Of a stretch of 64,000 nucleotides of DNA, positions 35,055 to 43,468 are shown piece after piece. The DNA comes from an uncultured Prevotellaceae bacterium. Its GTDB lineage: Bacteria > Bacteroidota > Bacteroidia > Bacteroidales > Bacteroidaceae. Below the pieces are notes generated by a model that ran no database searches, was not told the DNA's origin, and saw nothing but the letters and a program-made list of their open reading frames with translations. The stretch is taken from positions 62,001-126,000 of the forward strand of contig CAMVAT010000003.1 in assembly GCA_947165505.1 (NCBI GenBank), written 5' to 3'. The translations under genes and the position numbers were made by a program. Each line of letters opens with the position of its first letter. The stretch's first letter is position 1.

Positions 35055-36482
35055 ATGGGGCTGAAGGATAAGGCTGTAAAAGGGGTCTTTTGGACTTCTT
35101 TAGGCAATGTTGTCAATTTTTCCGTCAACTTTGTTGTCGGAATCATATTGGCTCGTTTGTTGTCACCATCAGACTATGGTCTGATCGCGATGATTACTGT
35201 TTTCTTTTCCATTTCACAAAGCTTTATATCTAGTGGTTTTGGCAATGCTCTTGTACGAAAAAAAGATGCGACACAGGCCGATTTTTCTACGGCGTTTTTG
35301 TTTAATGTGTCCGTAAGCATTGTTTTCTTTGTCATTCTTTTTTTCCTTGCTCCCTTTATTGCAGATTTTTATGGCAGACCCATTCTTGCTTCGTTGATTC
35401 GGGTGGAGTCTGTTTGCATGGTCATTGGTTCTATTAATATCGTTCAAAACACCCAATTCACGCGGCGAATTGATTTTAAGACAACTATGAAAATAGGATT
35501 CACTACCAATGTCGTAGGTAGTGTGGTGGGGATAAGTGCAGCTTATTATGGATTAGGGGTATGGGCAATTGTAGCGATGGATATTGTCCGTCAACTTACA
35601 TCTACGGTTTTGTTATGGAAGGCATCTCCATGGCGGCCGAAGATGTTATGGGAGCGAGAGTCGTTTCGTTATTTATGGGGGTATGGTTCGAAACTGCTCG
35701 CCTCAGAAATGCTGAACACGATTTACAATAATATTTATCCGATTGTCATAGGTAAATTCTTCTCAGCTGCCAGTTTGGGCAATTATACTCGCGCGCAAGG
35801 TTTTGTCACTTTGCCGTCATCAAATATCACCTCTGTGGTTCAGCGTGTTACCTTCCCTGTGCTTAGTCAGATACAAGATGACGATGAACGCTTGATCGCA
35901 GGTTATCGGCAAATGTTGAAAATGGTCACATTTGTCGTTTTCCCCTTGACGATAGGCATGGCGGCGGTAGCGAAACCGATGGTGCTTTTGTTGTTGACAG
36001 ATAAGTGGGCAGAATGTATTCCTTATTTGCAAATATTATGTTTTGCTGCCATGTGGCATCCCGTGCATGCTATCAATTTGAATCTGCTGCAAGTGAAGGG
36101 GCGTAGTGATTTGTTCTTAAAATTGGAGATTATTAAGAAAGTCATAATGACATTAGTTATGATAGGAACCATACCGTTAGGTGTACTTGCCATGTGTGCT
36201 GGTACAGTCTTTACATCTTACACCTCTTTGTTATTAAACACTTATTATACAGGGAAATTTGTTCATTACAATATTTTCAGCCAGTTGCGTGATTTGTTTC
36301 CTTCACTGTGCCTGTCTTTCTTAATGGGCGGGATGGTTTTTGTACTTACCCTTTTAGTTGAAAACTCGTTGATAGCTTTTATGGCAAGTGTTGTGTTAGG
36401 TGCTGTTGTTTATCTCTTGTTAGCCAAAGTTACAAAGATGGAAGAATTAACCGAATTGATCAGTATTTTAAAACGAAAGTAG
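35055..36482 (+). CDS. Polysaccharide flippase, Wzx-like (MOP superfamily)
   Basis: A 475-residue integral membrane protein with 12-14 predicted helices and the N-terminal signature AVKGVFWTSLGNVVNF then ILARLLSPSDYGLIAM, typical of polysaccharide transporters of the Wzx/WzxC group. It moves lipid-linked repeat units across the inner membrane. It is the only flippase in the window and pairs logically with the EpsG-type polymerase at 49684-50868. It lies 4 bases before the WecF-like gene. Confidence 0.9.
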   Translation: MGLKDKAVKGVFWTSLGNVVNFSVNFVVGIILARLLSPSDYGLIAMITVFFSISQSFISSGFGNALVRKKDATQADFSTAFLFNVSVSIVFFVILFFLAPFIADFYGRPILASLIRVESVCMVIGSINIVQNTQFTRRIDFKTTMKIGFTTNVVGSVVGISAAYYGLGVWAIVAMDIVRQLTSTVLLWKASPWRPKMLWERESFRYLWGYGSKLLASEMLNTIYNNIYPIVIGKFFSAASLGNYTRAQGFVTLPSSNITSVVQRVTFPVLSQIQDDDERLIAGYRQMLKMVTFVVFPLTIGMAAVAKPMVLLLLTDKWAECIPYLQILCFAAMWHPVHAINLNLLQVKGRSDLFLKLEIIKKVIMTLVMIGTIPLGVLAMCAGTVFTSYTSLLLNTYYTGKFVHYNIFSQLRDLFPSLCLSFLMGGMVFVLTLLVENSLIAFMASVVLGAVVYLLLAKVTKMEELTELISILKRK

Positions 36483-36486
36483 AGCA

Positions 36487-37644
36487 ATGTTGCATATTTT
36501 AAATTGTATCGTCGATGACCCCAAGTTTATAGATGATATGATTGAGGTCTTTGATTATACGCAGGGTGAACATCAGGTGGACTATTGCTTTATTACTGAT
36601 TCCGCTAATTATCAATTGCATATCAAAAGTAAACAACGGGTGAAGATGCTTAGACCCTTTGATGTTATTCCGTTTATTGTTAGCCATCGAATTGATGTGG
36701 TCATGATTCATGGTATGAACTCTCTCCCTCATATTGTGCTCCTTCAGATTCCTTCAATAGTAAAAGTGGTTTGGCTTGCATGGGGATATGATTTGTATAG
36801 GTTTCCTGTAGAGGAGAGATCTTTGATTAAATTGCCATTGTTTAAGCCTTTGACAAAGAAAGTCCGGAATAGCGATAGAAATGCATATTGGGCAAGGAAG
36901 AAATCTTTTCTCGTCTATTTGCTTAAAGACAGAAAAAGTATTAGAAAGGCCATTTCACGAGTGGATTTTTTCTCGGGTGTTGTGGAGATGGAATATGATT
37001 TGATGCGGAAAAACAAATTCTTTAAAGCGGAACAGGTGGTGTTTAACTATTTCAAGTTAGATGTCGAAGGGTGTACATTCGAAAACATAGGATTTGTTCA
37101 AGGTAATCATATCGTTTTGGGTAATTCGGCTTCCGACACCAATAATCACCTTGACGCATTAGAGTATTTGAAAGGAATAGATCTGAAAGGAAGAAAGATT
37201 ATTATACCATTTAGTTATCAACGGTCAAAGTATTATGTCGAAAAAGTAAAAATGTCTTGTCAAAAACATTTTGATAATATTACTTTTTTGGAGCATTTTT
37301 TGCCATTGAAAGAATATAATGAGTATCTTTCTTCTTGTGGATATGCTATCTATTTCTTTGAGTCACAGGCAGCAATGGGAAATGTTAGGGATGCTTTCCT
37401 TAAAGGAAGAAAAGTTTTCTTGTCTGAAACGTCAGTAATGTATAAATATTTCCATTCTTTGGGCTTCATCGTATTTTCTGTTCAAAAGCAGCTTAATGCT
37501 TTTGAACTGTCAACTCCATTGAGTAATGAACAAAGATTATACAATTTGGATAAAATGAAAAAATATCAGTCTTCAGAAAAGTTCGTGACAAACATCAAAC
37601 AAATGTTAGAAAAAATAGAAAGGAGTGTGAATCGTGAAAAATAG
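36487..37644 (+). CDS. WecF-like Fuc4NAc (TDP-amino sugar) transferase
   Basis: A 385-residue GT56-type enzyme. The N terminus MLHILNCIVDDPKFIDDMI, the VVWLAWGYDLYRF segment (about 96-108) and the later HIVLGNSASDTNNHLDAL (about 211-228) match TDP-4-acetamido-4,6-dideoxygalactose:lipid transferases. It would add Fuc4NAc (or a close amino sugar) to a lipid-linked acceptor. This agrees with the VioA/WecE-type aminotransferase upstream. It overlaps the following ATP-grasp gene by 11 bases. The true sugar could differ from enterobacterial Fuc4NAc. Confidence 0.78.
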   Translation: MLHILNCIVDDPKFIDDMIEVFDYTQGEHQVDYCFITDSANYQLHIKSKQRVKMLRPFDVIPFIVSHRIDVVMIHGMNSLPHIVLLQIPSIVKVVWLAWGYDLYRFPVEERSLIKLPLFKPLTKKVRNSDRNAYWARKKSFLVYLLKDRKSIRKAISRVDFFSGVVEMEYDLMRKNKFFKAEQVVFNYFKLDVEGCTFENIGFVQGNHIVLGNSASDTNNHLDALEYLKGIDLKGRKIIIPFSYQRSKYYVEKVKMSCQKHFDNITFLEHFLPLKEYNEYLSSCGYAIYFFESQAAMGNVRDAFLKGRKVFLSETSVMYKYFHSLGFIVFSVQKQLNAFELSTPLSNEQRLYNLDKMKKYQSSEKFVTNIKQMLEKIERSVNREK

Positions 37645-38596
37645 AATTAGTAATTTTCTTACTCTATTAAGAAATAAATATTATGCTGACATGTTTCGTA
37701 GCAAGAGGTATAAGAATATAGTTAAGACCAATCCGCGGAAAGCAATCAATCTTCGTTGGAAGGCTTATCACGGCCATTCTCTTGATTGGGATAACCCGAA
37801 GGATTTGGACGAGAAAATCGCATGGCTGTCTGTTATGTCCGATACGAGTGAATGGACTCGGTTAAGCGATAAATACGAGGTGAGAAAATATATTTCAGAC
37901 TTGGGCTTGGGGCATATTCTCACAAAGTGCTATGGCGTGTGGAATACGGTGAATGAGATTGACTTCGAACAGTTACCTCGTGAATTTGTTATAAAGTGTA
38001 CGCATGATAGTGGTAGCACTTTTATTGTGCGCGATAAGCAAAAAGAAGACTTTGTGTCTTTGAAAGCCAAGTTGAATTCTTTTTTGTATCGCAAAGAGTA
38101 TTCTACATGTGAACCGCATTATCATCGCATACAGCCCAGAGTGATGGCTGAAGAACTCCTTAAGTCTGATGTTGAACCCATTGAGACGGTTTCGATGATT
38201 GATTATAAAATTTGGTGCTTTAATGGTGTTCCATTTTGCTTCTTCGTATGTTATGACCGCTACCGTGATGTAAATGGCCGTATAAAAGTAACATACGATC
38301 TTTATGGTGTTAATCCTTGGCGGCCGATACGTGACAGATTGTCTCAATCAATGCAAAATCAAAATTTTAAGGATGTACCAGAACCAGACAATTTGCAGGA
38401 AATGCTTGATGTTTCAAGTAAGTTGTCAAAAGGCTTTCCTCAAGTTAGGGTCGATTTGTATAATGTGAATGGAAAGGTGTATTTTGGAGAGATGACCTTT
38501 ACTTCTTCTTCTGGAAGTAATTATTTCTTTTCTGATGAGCTAAAGCTTGAGATGGGACAGCAAATAGATCTTAGTTTAGCCACACACATCGTTTGA
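37634..38596 (+). CDS. TupA-like ATP-grasp protein, second copy
   Basis: A 320-residue paralog of the protein at 24705-25613. Shared landmarks are DLDEKIAWLSVMSD, REFVIKCTHDSG, DYKIWCFNGVPF and FPQVRVDLYNVNGKVYFGE. The overlap of 11 bases with the WecF-like gene implies translational coupling. Annotated relatives are called glycosyltransferases, but the fold suggests an ATP-using ligase. Having two diverged copies in separate AT-rich blocks suggests that they act on different glycan positions. Confidence 0.77.
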   Translation: MKNRISNFLTLLRNKYYADMFRSKRYKNIVKTNPRKAINLRWKAYHGHSLDWDNPKDLDEKIAWLSVMSDTSEWTRLSDKYEVRKYISDLGLGHILTKCYGVWNTVNEIDFEQLPREFVIKCTHDSGSTFIVRDKQKEDFVSLKAKLNSFLYRKEYSTCEPHYHRIQPRVMAEELLKSDVEPIETVSMIDYKIWCFNGVPFCFFVCYDRYRDVNGRIKVTYDLYGVNPWRPIRDRLSQSMQNQNFKDVPEPDNLQEMLDVSSKLSKGFPQVRVDLYNVNGKVYFGEMTFTSSSGSNYFFSDELKLEMGQQIDLSLATHIV

Positions 38597-38605
38597 AAGA
38601 AAAAG

Positions 38606-39688
38606 ATGGATAAGCCTGATTTCGATTTCCAAAACATCCCCTATTCTCGGCTGAAAGACGGTTTCCGTGTCGCTCACGACCCTTACGGCATCGTGATGCA
38701 CGAACAAGAATATCGGGGGCCGATATTCATGCAAAATCCGAATCTCACGGATTTCGACAAGCCCTATATGTATGTGGGCTATGCTGATGATGTCCCGGTG
38801 GCTCGGTGTTTCTATCATGAGACGCGTGTGAAACTAGGTGAAGAAATAAAACCTGCTTTGTCTGGCTCGGCTTTGTCTGTGGTTAAAGAGTTCCGGCAGT
38901 ATGCTCTTGGGGCTGATGTGGTGCTCCACAATACATTCCGAGATGATTATGCCTTTAAACTGTTTGCCGGGACATCTGCCATGGCACTGCCATTGTTTAA
39001 GAAACTCAAGTATCATGTTTTTATCATACCACGCTATATACTGCGATACAACTGCAAATCGAAGTTGCGGCAGAAAGGCTTGCGAGGATTGTTGCTGGAT
39101 GTGTTAGCACCTATCGCAAATCTTTGGTGGCGTAGAAAGTATAGCCTTCATCAAGCAAAAAGACAGTTGAAACGGCGGTATTCAGTTTCCAAATGTGATA
39201 TAGTGCCAGAATGGGTTGATGATATCGTGCTCAAAGATGGACATCCTTATATGGAGGTTCATGATCATCGCTGGCTCCAATGGAATCTGACTGGTTGTTT
39301 CAGTGGGGGCGAGGGGAAGTTTCAGTCGTTTTATGCCATTTACGAAAACGCGGTGCCCGTAGGCTTCTTCTTGACCAAGCAGCGCATCATAGATGCCCGT
39401 CATCATGTCGTCAGTTGCGGGGTGTATGAGTGGGGCAGTGCCGATGAAAAACGATTGAGCGAGGCTGATATATATGAATTGGCCATAGACACATTTCCAA
39501 AAGATACTTATATTATCGATGTGGGAACAGTCAGCACGCAGACCATAGAGCGGATTTCCCGTTTGGGCTTCGAGCATTCCAGTGATGAAAACGTGGTGTT
39601 CTACGGAGATAAGAAACAATACAAAGATATCGGCGATGCTGACAAATGGAGGCTTCGCTTAGGTTATGCAGATACTATATTTTTTTAA
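38606..39688 (+). CDS. GNAT-like acyltransferase candidate
   Basis: A 360-residue protein that I cannot place firmly. The second half (about 200-345) has a layout suggestive of the GNAT fold: strands FYAIYENAVPVGFFLTKQ, then VVSCGVYEWG, TYIIDVGTVS and a late IERISRLGFEHSS, as in acetyl/acyl-group N-acyltransferases. The first half contains YMYVGYADDVPVARCFYHE, which may be another copy of the same kind of domain. It lies directly before the acyl carrier protein gene, so transfer of an acyl group from that carrier to an amino sugar is a reasonable inference. Confidence 0.55.
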   Translation: MDKPDFDFQNIPYSRLKDGFRVAHDPYGIVMHEQEYRGPIFMQNPNLTDFDKPYMYVGYADDVPVARCFYHETRVKLGEEIKPALSGSALSVVKEFRQYALGADVVLHNTFRDDYAFKLFAGTSAMALPLFKKLKYHVFIIPRYILRYNCKSKLRQKGLRGLLLDVLAPIANLWWRRKYSLHQAKRQLKRRYSVSKCDIVPEWVDDIVLKDGHPYMEVHDHRWLQWNLTGCFSGGEGKFQSFYAIYENAVPVGFFLTKQRIIDARHHVVSCGVYEWGSADEKRLSEADIYELAIDTFPKDTYIIDVGTVSTQTIERISRLGFEHSSDENVVFYGDKKQYKDIGDADKWRLRLGYADTIFF

Positions 39689-39706
39689 TTTTAAAGTCAA
39701 TACAAC

Positions 39707-39934
39707 ATGGATTTACAAAATTTTATCGAGAATTTCGCAGAGCAGTTTGATGATACCGACATTAGTGAAATCAAGGCCGATACCGTTTTCCAAGAATTGG
39801 AAGAGTGGAGCTCGCTCACGGCACTAGGCGTGATTGCTTTTGTCAAGACGGAATATGGCAAGGATATCAAAGGTAAAGAAATTCGCGCCTGCAATACCGT
39901 CCAAGAACTGTTTGATTACATCAAAGCAAAATAA
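39707..39934 (+). CDS. Acyl carrier protein, dedicated to glycan acylation
   Basis: A 75-residue acidic helical protein of ACP type. The phosphopantetheine site is EEWSSLTALG; Ser36 occupies the DSL serine position, while the usual preceding Asp is Ser35. That Asp-to-Ser change is unusual, though the modification should still be possible. It stands between a GNAT-like protein and an SDR ketoreductase followed by two KAS III genes, so it probably carries a short acyl chain for sugar modification rather than for membrane lipids. Confidence 0.85.
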   Translation: MDLQNFIENFAEQFDDTDISEIKADTVFQELEEWSSLTALGVIAFVKTEYGKDIKGKEIRACNTVQELFDYIKAK

Positions 39935-39936
39935 GT

Positions 39937-40689
39937 ATGGCCGAGAGCTTTAATCCTTTCTCCTTAGAGGGTAAGACCATTCTTGTCACAGGGGCATCTT
40001 CCGGCATCGGACGTGGCATCGCCATCGCTTGCTCTAAGATGGGTGCTCGTGTGGTGGTCAATGGGAGAAGTCAAGAGCGGTTGCAGCAGACGATGGCACA
40101 GATGGAAGGCGAAGGTCATATCATGGCAGCCGCCGACTTGACTTCCGATGCGGAGATGACTGCGATGGTGGCTTCGCTTCCTGTCCTGAATGGTATCGTC
40201 CATTGTGCGGGAGTGGGGGAGCGGAAGCTGTGCAAACAGATAGAGCCGTCGGACATCAGCCTATTGATGATACCCAATTTTAATGCTCCCGTACTTCTGC
40301 AAAAGGAGATCCTGACGAAGAAGAAAATATCAAAACAGGCGTCTGTCGTATTTGTTGCTTCCATCGCACCATTCGATCCTACACCCGGTAATGCTGTCTA
40401 TAGCGCGTCTAAAGGTGCACTGATAGGCTATGCTAATTGCCTGGCAGTGGAATTGGCACCTCGTCTCATACGAGTTAATTGCATTTGTCCTGCTATGATA
40501 TGGACAGATTTGATCTTTAAGGGTGGGCTGACAGAGGAAGAGTTGCATGAAGATGAGAAGACCTATCCGCTCCGGCGTTATGGGCGCCCCGAGGATGTAG
40601 CTAATGCTGCCATCTTTTTGCTTTCTGACGCCTCATCGTGGATGACAGGTTCGTGTATGAAAATCACAGGAGGGAAACTAATCGGTTAA
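39937..40689 (+). CDS. SDR oxidoreductase, FabG-like ketoreductase
   Basis: A 250-residue classical short-chain dehydrogenase. TGASSGIGRG (about 17-26) binds NADP(H), and YSASKGAL (Tyr and Lys of the active site) lies near 153-160. It starts 2 bases after the ACP stop and is followed one base later by the first KAS III gene. By analogy with FabG it would reduce a 3-ketoacyl-ACP to 3-hydroxyacyl-ACP. A sugar-nucleotide substrate cannot be excluded, but the neighbours favour an ACP-bound one. Confidence 0.85.
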   Translation: MAESFNPFSLEGKTILVTGASSGIGRGIAIACSKMGARVVVNGRSQERLQQTMAQMEGEGHIMAAADLTSDAEMTAMVASLPVLNGIVHCAGVGERKLCKQIEPSDISLLMIPNFNAPVLLQKEILTKKKISKQASVVFVASIAPFDPTPGNAVYSASKGALIGYANCLAVELAPRLIRVNCICPAMIWTDLIFKGGLTEEELHEDEKTYPLRRYGRPEDVANAAIFLLSDASSWMTGSCMKITGGKLIG

Positions 40690-40690
40690 T

Positions 40691-41683
40691 ATGGCATATA
40701 TCAAAGCAATATCAGGTTACTTACCTGAGCAAGTGCTTACTAACGAAGCACTTGCAGGTGAATTAGACTTTCAAGTAGAGCTGGTCGCCAAGACTGCTGG
40801 CATACAATCACGACACGTTGCCGGCCCACAAGAGACGGCCGCTGATTTGGCTGTCAAGGCGGCGGAAATCCTCTTCAAAGAGCATGGTATTCAGAGAGAG
40901 TGCGTAGATTTCTTGATGTTTTGCACTCAAAGCCCTGATTATCAGATGCCATCTACTTCATGTGTGATACAGCGGCAATTAGGGCTGTCTCATCGTATCG
41001 GGGCTTTCGATTTCGATCTGGGCTGTTCCGGCTATGTCTATGGACTGGCTTTGGCCAATAGCTTTGTAGAGTCTGGTCTGGCAAAAAATGTGTTATTGCT
41101 CACAGGCGATACAATTAGTAAATACATGCATCCCAAAGACAAAAACCGGTTGCTGTTTGGTGATGCGGCTACAGCAACGCTCATTTCTGGTGATGGAATG
41201 GCCAAAATCGGTCGTTTTGAATTAGGTACGGATGGCTCAGGCTTTGACCAGATTATCATCCGCAACGGCGGTGCAAGACATTTAGAACGCACAGGACATA
41301 CATTTGAGGATGAGAATGGGGATGTGCATTATGAAGACTATTTCGACATGAATGGCGAAGAGGTCTTTAAGTTCACCCTTGATTGCTTGCCGGGCTTAAT
41401 CCAGGATATTCTTCAGCGCAATCAACTTCAACAAGAGGATGTTGACTATTACGTCTTTCATCAGGCCAATCGATTTATGCTGAATACATTGAGAAAGGTT
41501 TGCCATATTTCTAAGGAAAAGTTTTATGTCAATTTATTGACAACTGGCAATACGACGTCTTCTACCGTTCCGCTGGGGCTCCTGGATAGTATCGAAACGG
41601 GAGCAATCCATCATGACATGAAAGTGATGGTGGCAGGATTCGGTGTCGGATGGTCGTGGGCTGGAACGATATTAGATTTTTAG
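40691..41683 (+). CDS. Ketoacyl-ACP synthase III-like enzyme, first copy
   Basis: A 330-residue FabH-like thiolase-fold enzyme with a complete catalytic triad: Cys112 (LGCSGYVYG), His257 (VFHQANRF) and Asn287 (TTGNTTSS). KAS III condenses acetyl-CoA or another acyl-CoA with malonyl-ACP. Placement next to a dedicated ACP, a ketoreductase and a GNAT-like protein suggests synthesis of a short acyl group such as 3-hydroxybutyryl. It is followed directly by a second, diverged copy. Confidence 0.87.
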   Translation: MAYIKAISGYLPEQVLTNEALAGELDFQVELVAKTAGIQSRHVAGPQETAADLAVKAAEILFKEHGIQRECVDFLMFCTQSPDYQMPSTSCVIQRQLGLSHRIGAFDFDLGCSGYVYGLALANSFVESGLAKNVLLLTGDTISKYMHPKDKNRLLFGDAATATLISGDGMAKIGRFELGTDGSGFDQIIIRNGGARHLERTGHTFEDENGDVHYEDYFDMNGEEVFKFTLDCLPGLIQDILQRNQLQQEDVDYYVFHQANRFMLNTLRKVCHISKEKFYVNLLTTGNTTSSTVPLGLLDSIETGAIHHDMKVMVAGFGVGWSWAGTILDF

Positions 41684-41686
41684 GTG

Positions 41687-42694
41687 ATGGGTGCATACAT
41701 TAAAGCCGTTTCTTATTTTTTGCCAGAGCGGCAATTGACCAATGAACAGTTGGTCGAGCTGTTCCCTGAATGGAGCGTGGATAAAGTCGCTCAAAAAGTA
41801 GGTGTTCATACACGGCATATCGCTGGTGATAATGAAACAGCAGGTGATATGGCCGGGCAGGCGGCCCTTCAGCTCTTTCGAGAGTATGGGGTCAATCCTT
41901 CCGACGTCGATTTCTTATTGCTATGTACTCAGAGTCCTGACTATTTTTTACCCTCAACAGCATGTGTCCTTCAGAATCGTTTAGGCATCCCCGTGTCTGC
42001 GGGTGCATTTGATTACAATTTAGGATGCTCCGGGTGTATCTATGGTCTGGCTGTTGCCAAAGGACTGGTGGCGGCAGGTATAGCAAAAAATGTGCTGTTG
42101 TTGACCGCCGAGACTTATACTAAATATATTCATCCCGCCGACAAGGGAAATCGTTCCATCTTCGGTGACGGTGCAGCCGCTTGCCTGGTTTCGGATGATG
42201 GCTTCGCAGAAATAGGTGATTTCGTGCTGGGCACAGACGGCTCTGGGGCTGACCGCTTAATCGTAAAAACTGGCGCTTCACGTATGAAAGCCCCGACAGG
42301 CAATAGTTCTGTTGATGATGAAGGGCATGTCTGTTTTGATGATTTCCTTTATATGGACGGCGGGTCTATTTTTAATTTTACATTGAATGCGGTGCCAAAG
42401 ATGGTGGACGAATTGCTGTTGAAAAACCATCTTTCTTCTTCTGATGTTGATTATTATATCTTTCATCAGGCCAACCAGTTTATGCTCTCAACCGTCAGAA
42501 AGGTTTGCCGTTTGCCTAAAGATAAGTTTTATATTAATCTGCGAGAGACGGGCAATACCGTATCCTCAACGGTCTTGATTGGGTTGAAAGATTGTCTGGA
42601 GCAGAAAAAACTTTCGTCAGGCATGAAAGTGATGCTTTCTGGCTTTGGCGTCGGCTTGAGTTGGGGCGGCGTTGTCATTAATATTTGTCGATAG
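41687..42694 (+). CDS. Ketoacyl-ACP synthase III-like enzyme, second copy
   Basis: A 335-residue paralog of the preceding gene with an intact triad: Cys114 (LGCSGCIYG), His260 (IFHQANQF) and Asn290 (ETGNTVSS). A GTG codon 3 bases before the chosen ATG is also in frame. The two proteins share about half of their residues by eye, so they have diverged in function or act on different chain lengths. It ends 2 bases before the ChbG-like gene. Confidence 0.87.
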   Translation: MGAYIKAVSYFLPERQLTNEQLVELFPEWSVDKVAQKVGVHTRHIAGDNETAGDMAGQAALQLFREYGVNPSDVDFLLLCTQSPDYFLPSTACVLQNRLGIPVSAGAFDYNLGCSGCIYGLAVAKGLVAAGIAKNVLLLTAETYTKYIHPADKGNRSIFGDGAAACLVSDDGFAEIGDFVLGTDGSGADRLIVKTGASRMKAPTGNSSVDDEGHVCFDDFLYMDGGSIFNFTLNAVPKMVDELLLKNHLSSSDVDYYIFHQANQFMLSTVRKVCRLPKDKFYINLRETGNTVSSTVLIGLKDCLEQKKLSSGMKVMLSGFGVGLSWGGVVINICR

Positions 42695-42696
42695 CT

Positions 42697-43467
42697 ATGA
42701 ACCGTTTGATTATCAATGCAGATGATTGCGGTATTTCGGATGTCGTCAACACCGAAATCAGACGTTGTATAGAGGATGGTATCATTACCTCTACAACGAT
42801 GATGGCTAATATGCCCGCATTTGAGGGTGCAGTCGAATTATATCAAGAATTCCATGAGAGAATATCTTTTGGCATTCACTTTAATCTGACAGAAGGGCAT
42901 CCCATTCTGCCCTCGCAACGGCTCCTTGACGCTGGCTATTATGTGGAGAGAGAGGGGGAAATATATCTCAATGCCAAAGAATATGATGCAAGTCTTATCA
43001 CTTCTGAAATGAAATTAGACATCATGGCGGAACTGCGGGCACAGGCTCAACGGGTTTTCGATTCGGGCATCACTCCTTCGCATATTGACAGTCATCACCA
43101 TGTGCATTGGAGGTTGGAATATCTACCTCTTCTATGCCAAATAGCCCGGGAATTCCATATCGAAAAGATGCGCAGGGAGTACAATTATGGAGGAAAACCC
43201 TCATGGAAGAATCGTTTGCGGCGGAAGTTATGGAAACACTATATGAAATATAACAACCACGGGTTGTCTTGCCCAGACCTGTTTACCGATATCTTCTTGT
43301 TTTTCAAAGATTTGGAAATAAATCAACTGCCCAATAATAAAACCTTTGAATTGATGTGCCATCCAGGCCATCGCTTTCAGCAGTTTAAAGATGAGATAGA
43401 ATTAATCAGGTCAAGTCTTCATCGAGTGAAGAAAGAATATACGCTTATCACATATAATGAATTGTAG
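42697..43467 (+). CDS. ChbG/HpnK (YdjC-type) carbohydrate deacetylase
   Basis: A 256-residue protein of the YdjC/ChbG family. INADDCGIS (about 4-12) and the metal-binding IDSHHHVHW (about 125-133) define the active site. Family members remove acetyl groups from N-acetylated sugars in a metal-dependent manner. It begins after the second KAS III gene, so it may free an amino group to be re-acylated by the ACP-linked acyl chain. The start at 42697 is used because earlier in-frame codons lie within the KAS III gene. Confidence 0.82.
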   Translation: MNRLIINADDCGISDVVNTEIRRCIEDGIITSTTMMANMPAFEGAVELYQEFHERISFGIHFNLTEGHPILPSQRLLDAGYYVEREGEIYLNAKEYDASLITSEMKLDIMAELRAQAQRVFDSGITPSHIDSHHHVHWRLEYLPLLCQIAREFHIEKMRREYNYGGKPSWKNRLRRKLWKHYMKYNNHGLSCPDLFTDIFLFFKDLEINQLPNNKTFELMCHPGHRFQQFKDEIELIRSSLHRVKKEYTLITYNEL

Positions 43468-43468
43468 T

